DNA of 64,000 bases from Tetragonia tetragonoides (Eukaryota; Streptophyta; Magnoliopsida; Caryophyllales; Aizoaceae). This document shows positions 55,560 through 64,000 of the stretch, piece after piece. A program made the position numbers and the translations under genes. The first letter of the stretch is position 1, and each line of letters begins with the position of its first letter. The stretch spans positions 14,295,000 to 14,358,999 of the forward strand of contig CM076145.1 in assembly GCA_038025085.1 (NCBI GenBank). The letters are read 5' to 3'. Under the pieces are notes generated by a model, which saw only the letters and a program-made list of their open reading frames with translations, was not told the origin of the DNA and ran no database searches.

Positions 55560-56145
55560 TTTAGGTAATCCTCTCTTTCACTTTGTTTGAAGCCCGAGCA
55601 CCAAGGAAGTGTGAGTGATTTTTTTTGTCTGGGAGACCAGCAGTTTTGAGGACATACAACTACATATACGAAAAACCTTGTCTTGTTATCCGGGTACTTA
55701 TTAGGATTAACCTGCGAGACAAGCAAATCATTAGTATTGTGGGTCCAAAAGACCAACAATTACGAGTTGGGATCCTCTCCATTTAACTGCTTCCATTTAC
55801 TAAATGGAGGGTGAGATTTGCTTTTTACAAGTTGCATTTTTTAATTTAAAAATAGAGAGAAGCAAATCCAACCCTCTATTTGATAAATGGACACCTCCAT
55901 TTACTTGGGTAAATAGAGACGATCTCAACTCAACAATTACTAGTATTAGTACGGAGCACAATATGCTTAAAATTAACCCAACAAGTGAAGAAATACAGTA
56001 CGCTTAAAATACAAATGAGTGAACTTACAGTCCATCCAGCAGTTATAGTATCGAAACCACCTTTGAGAATGATTTCAGCTGAACTATATTGGTTTGGAAA
56101 AACATGTGGGTTATAAACGCTCATAGTCAAAAGATCTCCTACTTT
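55560..56145 (-). pseudogene. Neprosin-family (DUF239) gene fragment, two exons
   Basis: Minus strand. Exon 56145-56029 reads GDLLTMSVYNPHVFPNQYSS, AEIILKGGFDTITAGWT; donor GTAAGT at 56028. Exon from 55711 (acceptor CTCGCAG) reads VNPNKYPDNKTRFFVYVVVC and LPWCSGFKQS. The run NP.V...QYS.A.I.L..G...I.AGW.VNP..Y.D..TR.F is the neprosin C-terminal domain signature; that family includes secreted glutamic endopeptidases. The intron is 317 bp and contains a MITE (55764-55931). I could not find convincing upstream or downstream exons, and the second exon departs from the family after the TR.F block, so this is probably a relic. Confidence 0.66.
55764..55931. mobile_element. Mutator-type MITE, 168 bp
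   Basis: 9-bp target duplication AACAATTAC (55755-55763 and 55932-55940). Terminal inverted repeats GAGTTGGGATCCTCTCCATT and, on the other strand, GAGTTGAGATCGTCTCTATT. The interior has further complementary stretches (TAAATGGA/TCCATTTA). A 9-bp duplication points to Mutator superfamily mobilisation. Confidence 0.88.
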
Positions 56146-56899
56146 CAGAGTAACTCAAAAGTAGAAGAAACTGAAGATTTTGATGTGAATGCTTATGTGC
56201 ATAATAATAAGGAAGGCATGTATGCATAGGCTGCCTTAGTCTTTTGAGCGGGGACTCTGTCAAGGACGAGGCTGTCAACCCATTTTCACTATATATAGGT
56301 CCAAATAAATATTTTTGCGCAGTCTAGACCTGTGACTAGATCCTAAGCTTTTCAGAGAGACTGTAGCAAGCAAGACTGAGCTTGGAAACAACTCAAGCAA
56401 ACCTTGAAGGAAGATTTAATAGTGAGCTCATTGGGAAGAATGAGCTTATTTATCCAATCTTCATAAGATGTGTATGATTGAAGATCATCAAACTTGGCAT
56501 TAAAATCTAATTGGATAAAAGCGACGGATGATAATACTAGAACTTTCCCTCCGCAATGAAGGTTGGAAAATCTACTAATAAAGTGGCAGCCATTTACACT
56601 AAGAGTGGTACTAAGCAAATTGACTCTGCCAATCCTGCAGCACTTTGAATCTGTGAAAGGTTCAATTGCAGATGACATCCTTGCCAATTCTGCAGCGCTT
56701 CAACGGGGGAATGCTCTATATACTGAGCAACATCAGCCTGAATGTTCTCATGTTTCAGTTGCAAAACTAAAACATCCTTGTGGAATATTGATAATGAGAA
56801 GGCTGGTGGCTGATGGGTATACAACTAGCTTTTATAAATAAACCTTCTTTGTCTGTTATTTAAGAGGAGATCACACACACCCAATCCAGACAATATTCT
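56146..56899. other. Unassigned, possibly decayed genic sequence
   Basis: Overlapping short frames on both strands (56352-56687 minus, 56563-56841 plus) with no domain recognised. It could be an upstream part of the neprosin gene, but I see no family motif. Confidence 0.3.
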
Positions 56900-59011
56900 G
56901 AAAGCTTTTAATTGTACTCAGGGTTACTCTTATGCCCAAGAGAGCTAACCCTTTATATGTAAGTGACTTTAGACCAATTGCATGTTGTAATGTCGTATAT
57001 AAGATTCTCTTTAGAGTCTTGACTAGCGGACTTGCATGATGTAACACATTTGTAGTGATCTGCCTTCACTAAGGGGAGGTTTATCGGGGATGATATTATA
57101 TTAGCACCTAGTATCATCACACATTGCGGTAGAAAAAAAATGTGTCCCCTAGGTGCACCATTAAAGTGGACTTGAGTAAGGCATATAACTCACTTGAGCA
57201 AATCTTGTTACGACTTCAAATTGCTATTAATATTTCAATTTGATCAAGATATATATTTAGACAGCTATATCTCTCTTTCTTAATGGCACACCTATTGCTA
57301 CCTTTGATGCCAAGATAGAGGACTGAGACACAAGGATCATCTCTCCCTTATCTCTTTGTTATTGTCATGGACTAGCTGTCAAGATTCCTAAGTGGTTTAT
57401 TTAATGGAACTACGGTAGTTTTGCGGATGACTTACTATTTTCCGAAGGAGATGGTGGAGTCAGCTAAGCTTCTGTATGAGAAATCTGCTTTTTCTTCGTA
57501 CTTTTGACCCAAAAGGCTAATAAGAGCAAAGTTAAGATTCATTTTGGTGGTATAATTGTTGACTGCAAGAGCCATATACTGACTATTATAGAAATAAAGG
57601 AGGGATCCCTGCACTTTAAATATTTGGGGGTTCCCCTCTCTGCAATAGAAATGCAGATTGCCTATTATGAACTACTGATACAGAGAATCACTGCAAAAAT
57701 TTAAACATGGACTTCCATACTTCTCTCTTATGCAGGCATCAGGCTTGAGGTTCAGTTCTTTTTTTTTTTGTGGGCGGTTCGTTAGCTTCCTTGTGATAGG
57801 GGTTAAGCAAAAATTAACTGTAGAACATTTTTGTGGACAGGCAAATAAGAGCAAAGCTCCAGAGCTCTAATTGCTTGGTCTTCCATTAGCCAGCCTGCAA
57901 CTAAAGGGGGCTTGAGTGTGTTTAACCCAAGCATTTGGAACCAAGCTTCTCTATGAAAGTTGTTGTTGGATTTTCAACACTGTGAGTGAAATGGGTGAAT
58001 GCTTACTATGTTAAGTATTTAAATTGATGGGATGTACTCAATGTAGCCACCCCGAAGCAGGCTTGTTGGCTTAATTAGAAAGTTTTAGGTTGCAGAAAAG
58101 CCCTCAATAAATATGTGAATGCAGTTGGAAGATATAAGGTGAGTAGTATCTATAGGAAACTCGCTCCTATGGTACAACTTGGTTTGGTGTTTACTATCTC
58201 TATGAAGCGGAGGCTCATACACTGGCTGACGGGCTGAGTGTGCAAGGAAGGCTTGCCTATATGGAGGAACCTGCAAAAAGTTGGAGTTTAGGGGCCTAGT
58301 TGATGTGCTTTGTGTGGCAAGGGTGAGGACTGAGGAAATTTTTTTCTCACATATTTGTGTGTGGTTTTGTTGTAGAGGTTTAGACGAAGATACTTGCATG
58401 GCAAAATATGAACATCTTTGTATTTGTATCCTTGGCCTAATTGTTATCTCATGCACATGTATATTGCCAACAAGAAGCAAACTATACCCAATAGGATTCT
58501 TTGTGCTAGTTTAGCTAGATAATATCTCTTGAGAACTAAACAACAGAGACAACACAGAACCGCAGCAGGGATTGCAAAAGCTATTATTCTTGAGCACGAG
58601 GAGCACATTAGTGTTATTAGGCCTGGAGATGAAAAGTTGCAGGAATACTTCATCAAACTCAACTATTTCCCTCAATCTGCGTATTTAGTGATGCAGGGGC
58701 AATGTTTATTGAGATTATGTAATTTCTTGTTTTTTGCCTACTATTCTTAGTTGTAATCGATCACTTACTAAAAATGATAGTGACTCTGCGTGGTTCCTCG
58801 CCTTGTATCCCTTCATAGAAGTTACGCAGGGAGAGGACTAAGATGCCTGGATACTATTCATGTCACTGATGTCAGTGAATTTCAGTCTTCTTGAGATTCT
58901 TGTGTTCTCTGAGTAAGCATGTTTGTTCTTATGGACCTTACTGTAATTACAAATAACTTTTCTCTTAATTAATACTACTCATGACTATATTTCTCACTCA
59001 CCCAAAAAAAA
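56900..59011 (+). mobile_element. Decayed L1-type LINE, ORF2 remnant with A-tail
   Basis: Many stops and shifts, but blocks are readable: DFRPIACCNVVYKI (56970), KVDLSKAYNSLEQ (57165), FKYLGVPLSAIEMQIAYYE (57618), a RALIAW-like block (57870), AKGGLS-like (57905), and RPGDEKLQEYF (58620), the counterpart of GDNKIQEYF at the end of the LINE at 14.4 kb. It ends in an A-run at 59003-59011. Older than the other LINEs here. Confidence 0.72.
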
Positions 59012-59899
59012 AGTGACTATTTTCTCTCACTTTCACAATTGGTATAATACTACTTTGGGGCCTAATTGGTCGAATTTGTACCATGACCCGTAAAAAGCTA
59101 GCTAGGGTTTTATGTCTAGATTTAAAAAAGCGCTTCTCTCAAGGAAACACTCTCAGAATTTTTATTTTTATTTTTATGAGAAGACGAGCCCTAGATTGGT
59201 GGCTCTGATACCAATTATCATGTAACAGAGGCGATTGAGATGTAACGCCTGCTCTAATCTCATTAAGCTTAGCAACCAAAATATATACACCAAGAGAATA
59301 TCCTAGATAAGGAAACTCTTAGATTTCTACCCAAAATACAACACTTGCCTAACTATCAATTATATTTACTATGATACAGAGATACACCAAACCACCTAAA
59401 ATTTATCATATCGTAACATAATTACATCTCTATTCGCCTCTTTATATCCTCTGGATTACTTATTCCCTGTAAATTAAATTGTAGAAAATTTGGAGAACCT
59501 CGTCAAAATTTGTGCTCAATAATTGATGTTCAATCTATAAAATTACTTTGGGATTCGCCGAACCGCTAAAATCTAAATGCTACTCATGCAAATTTTAATT
59601 TCAACTAGCAAAACAAGTAGTATTTTGTTTGACACAATTAATTGTTTTACTTGCATGAGTAACATTCAAATTTTAGCCATTTTTAAAACTGAGATACAAA
59701 AATAATTCATAAACTGTTTAGTGACAAAAGGTGCAAGCACTACTTTTTTACTAAAAACATGATCATCTTTTACCAAAAGTTATGTATGATTGTCTTATAC
59801 ATATTTTTATCTCTTTTTATTCTGATCATCACAAAAACTTCTATCTTTTTATAGTAAGTCTTGTAGAAGTTTTTGTGACCGTCTCATAGAAGGTTAGCA
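59012..59899. other. Intergenic region with an LTR-element primer-site remnant
   Basis: GGCTCTGATACCA at 59201-59213 is the complement of an initiator-Met primer-binding site (TGGTATCAGAGCC). LTR-like sequence (TGTAACAGAGG...) starts at 59221, seven bases away. I could not find a partner LTR. 59460-59899 is AT-rich upstream sequence of the CRM gene with nothing clear. Confidence 0.4.
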
Positions 59900-60119
59900 A
59901 GTAATTACTTGTGCGAGTTGTGCCAATATAACCGAGGTGGCAAAAGGGAAAATCAACATATCCCCAGAGTCTCACCAGTCAGGCAGTCAGTCACCTTAGG
60001 CGTGAGGCCCTCCCCTCCCTATTCTCCCCTCTCCTCAAATCCTCCTAGCTCTACTTTCACTGGTCACCATTTCACCCTTCCACAGCTCAACCCACAACCA
60101 CGAGCCCCCGTATCTTGCC

Positions 60120-60120
<1 letters not shown>

Positions 60121-60164
<44 letters not shown>
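60121..60164 (+). repeat. (CT)n microsatellite in the 5' leader of the CRM gene
   Basis: About 20 uninterrupted CT units ending just before the ATG at 60169. CT-rich 5' leaders are common in plant genes. An in-frame ATG at 60115 would translate it as Ser-Leu repeats, which I judge unlikely. Confidence 0.9.
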
Positions 60165-60166
<2 letters not shown>

Positions 60167-60168
60167 GG

Positions 60169-61065
60169 ATGTCAGTGGCACCCAGTCGTCAATTCTGCCC
60201 AGTAGCAAGTTTCATAGACTCATTTCAGACTTCACTTTCCAAATTCCATTTTCATGGCATTCCTCTTCCATTATCCAGGTACACTTCCTCCTCTTCTACT
60301 CCTTTTAAAAAACTTAATAATTCCAATTACTGCTGTTTAGCCCACAATTCAATAACCTCAAATTCAGCCAATAAATAAAACCCCGTTAGTGATGATAATA
60401 ATAGTAGTACTTCATCTAGTGGTTGGTTAGATAAATGGAAGAAAACCCACCAAGGAAATCACCCAAAATCAACCCCACCATTACCAGTTTTGAATTATAG
60501 AGAAACTAGAATTACTAGTTATGGTGGTGCTGGTGGTAGTAGTGGTAGTGGTAGTAGTGGTAGTGGTAGTACAATGGATAGGATTGTGGAGAAATTGAGA
60601 AAATTTGGTTATATGGATGATGACGATGTTAATAATGAAACAGAAAGAAAAATTGAGAAAGGGTCAGTTGAGGATATATTTTATGTTGAAGAAGGTATGT
60701 TGCCTGATACACAAGGTGGGTTTTCAACTGATTCATTGTTGGGGATGGACCCTGAGTTTAAGGGTGATGGCGAGGTGCGGTTTCCATGGGAGAAACCTGC
60801 TACTGTGAAGGTAGAGGAAGTTGAAAATTCAGTGCAGAAGAGAAGTAGGACTTTTGTGGCTGAGCTTACTTTACCTGAGTATGAGTTAAGGAGGTTGAGA
60901 AATTTGAGTTTGAATACAAAGACAAAGATGAAGATTGGTGGTGCTGGTATTACACAAGCATTGGTGGATTCAATTCATGAGAAATGGAAATCTGCAGAAA
61001 TTGTGAGACTGAAGGTGGAGGGCGCTCCTGCATTGAATATGAGGCGAGTGCATGAGATTCTTGAG
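60169..61065 (+). CDS. CFM3: CRM-domain chloroplast group II intron splicing factor, first exon (in-frame TAA at 60376)
   Basis: The start MSVAPSRQFCPVASFIDSFQ is rich in Ser/Thr/Phe and poor in acidic residues, like a plastid transit peptide. Later blocks match CFM3-type proteins: MDRIVEKLRKFGYMDDD, SVEDIFYVEEGMLPDTQGGF, EVRFPWEKP, then the first CRM domain start: LTLPEYELRRLRNLS, KIGGAGITQALVDSIHEKWK, EIVRLKVEGAPALNMRRVHE. CRM proteins bind plastid (some mitochondrial) group II introns and aid splicing with CAF partners. The exon ends at HEILE|GT (61065/61066); the GTTTGC donor is weak, and the rest of the protein lies beyond the window. A TAA at 60376-60378 interrupts the frame, which otherwise continues in phase; the next in-frame ATG is 60574. 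It may be a real nonsense change, an assembly error or a pseudogene. Confidence 0.85.
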
Positions 61066-61828
61066 GTTTGCTTCTCATCAATTTCTTTGCCTTTCTGTAA
61101 AAATTATTGACTTATTATGTAGTTGGGACTGTTACCTCTCTTGTCTTTAAATATTTTCTGGTAGAAAACATAGTATAAACTCAATACAATGCAGTATAGC
61201 CAACCTTCCTAGATCTTGATGCTCAACTAAATAAAATTTTCTCCCCATTGGACTTAAACTGTTGTGTCAGGATGGGCAACTCAGCTCCTTAAAAAGCAAT
61301 TATTGTGTTTCTGATTGCAAAACCAAATAAAGCTCACCCCTTTGTTCTCTAAAGGATCAAATCCACCAAGAACAAAGTTAAAGCACTACTGTCAACCCAC
61401 CAAGATCCAAGATCTTCAAAGGAAAGGATCATTTTGATAAAAGTGCTCTAATGTACTGAAGGAACCGCACAACTGAAAATCTCATTCATAATCTGGCCTT
61501 CACAATACAATGAGGTCCTACTTATAGACCCATGAAAATACATGATATTCTAGCTAAAATAAATAAATAAAGATCTTGAATAACAAGTGTTATACAAATA
61601 AAATGAGCTGCCCTCTCTAGTGCAATTTGCATGTTGTAATTGTACTATCTGGAGCCTCTTTCATGTGCTCCTTCCCATATTTGTGAAATGGCATCTTTAA
61701 GCGTCTTCTTTGCACTGTATAGGTATGTAAAGATAGTTCTTCATCTCTAGATCCTTCCTTGCATATGTCTTCAATAGTCTTTCTTGAGCTTGGCTTTGTA
61801 CTTCCTCGCTTGTGCGTTTCGTTGTTAC

Positions 61829-61829
<1 letters not shown>

Positions 61830-61865
<36 letters not shown>

Positions 61866-61866
61866 A
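61830..61866 (+). repeat. (CTG)n microsatellite
   Basis: About 12 GCT/CTG units. On the minus strand it would read as poly-Gln in a 62-residue frame with no other features; treated as a simple repeat. Confidence 0.95.
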
Positions 61867-62049
61867 CAGAATTACTTCCCCTCATGCTGTTTTAAATTCT
61901 TGGGTGCCTTCGAGCCTTAGGCAACCCATTGCTCCACGCTGTACCAACTCTAGCTGCTGGAAGTCTCTTGAACTCCTCTGAACTCTCTAAAATTGAAAGT
62001 TGACCTAGGAGATGATAGTGAGTTGCTTCATTGCCGACCAATTCTCATG

Positions 62050-62225
62050 TGTTCCTGTTATTTACAGACTCTTCATGACTTAAAGCAACCGAAAGAAGGG
62101 TGTGCATCCATAGAACTTGCTAGGAACGCTCTATTAAGATTCTTTTTGATTCTCAAGTTGGGTTTGATCCATGAACTGAATGACCTGAACCTGTTCCTTG
62201 GGGTGATCATTAGACCAGAAGGGGC
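62050..62225 (+). pseudogene. Possible Copia reverse-transcriptase relic
   Basis: The frame reads QTLHDLKQPKEGCASIELAR then a LRFF and NDLNLFLGVI stretch, resembling the Copia block LYGLKQ.PR.W...L...L...GF...D.SLF. Only about 55 residues and no second motif, so the call is weak. Confidence 0.4.
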
Positions 62226-63245
62226 TCAATACACTTTTTCAAGGAGTTCAAGGCCTGAAATAAAAGGGGTAAACGTTGACCACTAGTTGAATTCATCAAA
62301 GCTTCCAAGTAGATTAGCTAGGAGCTGATTGCATGATGTTTGGGCACAAGTTCAGCTCAGTGCTCCTGGATCAGGAACCTTGATATCAATGGTGAGAAAG
62401 ATGTTTCTTCGGGTGGGAAAATGTATCATGAGGTCGGTGTCACACAAATATATGACTTCTAACTCATTCCATTAAAGGCTGACCATGCAACAGTTAATAA
62501 AGTCTAAACATGAATCAGACCCTCGTAATTTCTGTGCAGATGACGTAGTTTTCATCTACTCATAGTTCCACCTTCCATGTTTTGGTCAATTTACCTCCTA
62601 AACCTTTATTTGATGTTCTCTTTCCAAAAAAGTCCCCCCTCTTCTGGATTACCCTGATATGCCCCGTCTTTTCCTTTGTTTTTTGTGTTCTCTATTTGTC
62701 TGAATTTGGATATTTATCAACTCACATGTCATGACTCATCAATACTACTTTGTCTGCCTAGTATGCATGTAAAACTTCAAATATTACTAAGTAGTGGATG
62801 TAAAAAGAAATGCATTTCCTTAGAGGGTCAAGGTTATGGAATATTTGCGTTATGAGGTTATACACTACCCCTTTTCTCCTGCCCCCAAGCAATGAGGATT
62901 TTCTTTCTAATCTTTTCAATGTTTCCATTGGGAGAAAGGAACTAAGTTGCAAAGCAGGGTAAACCTATAGTGGGGTTGTGATAATAAGACTGGAAGAAGT
63001 TATTTGACCTAGAAACCCAACTTGAGCCACCTAAAACTTTTGAGTGAGTTTTAAATAACGTGCTACAACTTGAAACAAGAACAAAAAACACGATAAAGAA
63101 AAATGAAAATCCTAAACGTTGTGTGTACCTAGCTACATAATACACATGACCTGATTACTTGATTGCAACCCCTATATTGGCTACTTGGGATTTGCTAATT
63201 TACCTTTTTGTGTTCTAGCAACTCCCACGGTATTTTCCAACTTGT

Positions 63246-63650
63246 TTTTTTTTAGATAAGGAAAAAGTATATTGATAAGAATTCAAATGTAGAGCAAAAG
63301 AGAGGATAAGGTATCCTATACATAAAACATCAGCAGATTGACCCAGTTTCTTTGGCCCCCGCAGCCCTAGCCCATAAAGAAGCTAGGTAGGTGATCCTCT
63401 CTCAAAGCATCCCAGGAGTTGTTGAAGTTCCCTTAAACAATCCTTTATCCCTCTCTAACCAGATGCACCACCAAATTTCAAAATAAGCATTGCGCCACTG
63501 CAGCTTCCTCTCCTTCCCTCCCCCAAAGTCCCGAAAAAGCATCTGTAAAAATGCCTCAACACTAGAATGGTAAATCCACACCTCCTCTGGAATCAACCTA
63601 CGCCAAAGACTATGTCCCACATCACACCTCACACCAAAGAAAGAAGTAAT
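63246..63650 (-). mobile_element. LINE 3' end, minus strand
   Basis: The minus-strand frame 63632-63402 (SLWRRLIPEEVWIYHSSVEA..., FEIWWCIWLERDKGLF) matches the C-terminal VW..RN..IF region of L1 ORF2. A poly-T at 63246-63253 is the A-tail on the minus strand. Heavily 5' truncated. Confidence 0.68.
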
Positions 63651-64000
63651 TAATATCCCGTTACTCCAATTGCAAATCTTGTGTCTAGTATTTAGTTATT
63701 TACCATATCCTCCTATAGTTTGTCTCATATTGTTTGAGAGCGTTCTTATTGTAACACCCCGAATTTCTACTTTCTTACTTTGAATTTTTTATTTTTTTTC
63801 AAAAATGTTAGAAATTTAAGGGTGCTAGGCGTAATCCTTAGGAAAAATAAATCAGGGAAAATCGTTGATTAAAGACTAGGAAAATAGTTGTTCCGAAATT
63901 TATTAAGTCGTGAGAGTTGGGACTTGGGTACTGATGTGTTTGATGGAGTACTCTTTACTTCAGGGTACTTATGATGTGCTCATTCTTATTCGTAGATGCC

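Larger units (their letters stand above)
61066..64000 (+). other. Probable first intron of the CRM gene, filled with TE fragments
   Basis: No further CRM block (for example the TGG..IWR.G motif expected in the next exon) was found to the window end, so the intron is at least 2.9 kb. Inside: a possible Copia RT relic (62060-62220), a CTG repeat, a minus-strand LINE end (63246-63650) and, at 63754, TAACACCCCGAATTTC, an LTR-like start resembling those at 45 kb. The rest is AT-rich with no gene seen. If the gene is a fragment, this is simply flanking DNA. Confidence 0.5.

Noticed and set aside
60115..60168. Upstream ATG giving a Ser-Leu repeat N-terminus to the CRM protein
   Set aside because: It would translate the CT microsatellite; the ATG at 60169 starts a typical transit-peptide sequence.
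61697..61885. Poly-Gln mini-protein
   Set aside because: Only the CTG repeat read on the minus strand, with no family similarity.
1..64000. CRISPR arrays, tRNA and rRNA genes, organellar DNA insertions
   Set aside because: Repeats present are tandem satellites, LTRs and transposon subterminal motifs; no tRNA cloverleaf other than primer-binding sites, and no rRNA-like or plastid-like stretch was recognised by eye.

Overview
The window is a repeat-dense stretch of a flowering-plant nuclear genome. The support is a CRM-domain chloroplast splicing-factor gene with a plant-type N-terminus, a neprosin-family gene fragment, Tat/Ogre-type Gypsy elements, TR-GAG, CACTA, MULE and hAT elements, and plant L1-type LINEs with a DUF4283-like ORF1. 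A decayed ribosome-inactivating-protein-like (RIP-like) segment and large Tat elements would fit a eudicot such as a Caryophyllales species, but this is only a guess. No bacterial, plastid or CRISPR features were seen, and no rRNA or tRNA genes.

Layout. From the left edge to about 43.5 kb the sequence reads as one nest of transposons. The outermost layer is a Mutator-like element (MULE) whose transposase starts left of the window, resumes at 31652, and whose right end is near 43515. Into it went a minus-strand Tat/Ogre-type Gypsy element (8742-31651; 5' LTR 30356-31651; gag 28.9 kb to integrase 12.05 kb; antisense plant-mobile-domain ORF at 9.5-11.6 kb). That element holds a LINE with 16-bp target duplications (14149-19690), a gag-only LTR element with three LTRs (20485-24476) and three CCGG-rich hAT-like elements. 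A second, plus-strand Tat element (3097-8741, 3' part only) abuts it at 8741. It carries two antisense PMD ORFs and is itself broken by a CACTA element ending at 3096, next to a LINE tail (1-1186). The right half of the MULE contains a second CACTA (32680-34475), another hAT (35279-36261), an antisense GRF zinc-finger remnant and a LARD-like LTR element (37649-43293).

From 43.6 to 59 kb: the RIP-like remnant; a 10-kb CACTA (44741-54888, ACA duplication) holding two nested Tekay-like solo LTRs and an internally deleted Gypsy (50114-53837, CCTGA duplication); a neprosin-family fragment with a 168-bp Mutator-type MITE in its intron; and a decayed LINE. From 60 kb to the end lies the first exon of a CRM-domain gene (CFM3-like) and what is probably its first intron, filled with TE fragments.

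Most notable: (i) antisense PMD ORFs with their own spliced, TATA-driven structure, whose upstream GC-rich motif blocks match the LTR promoter of the same element; (ii) an array of about 11 short repeats in a solo LTR (46785-47190) whose flanking arms covary so that most copies can form a hairpin around a fixed 16-nt loop; (iii) a gag-only LTR element with an LTR-6bp-LTR-gag-LTR structure. All coordinates and target duplications were read by eye; no alignment was run.
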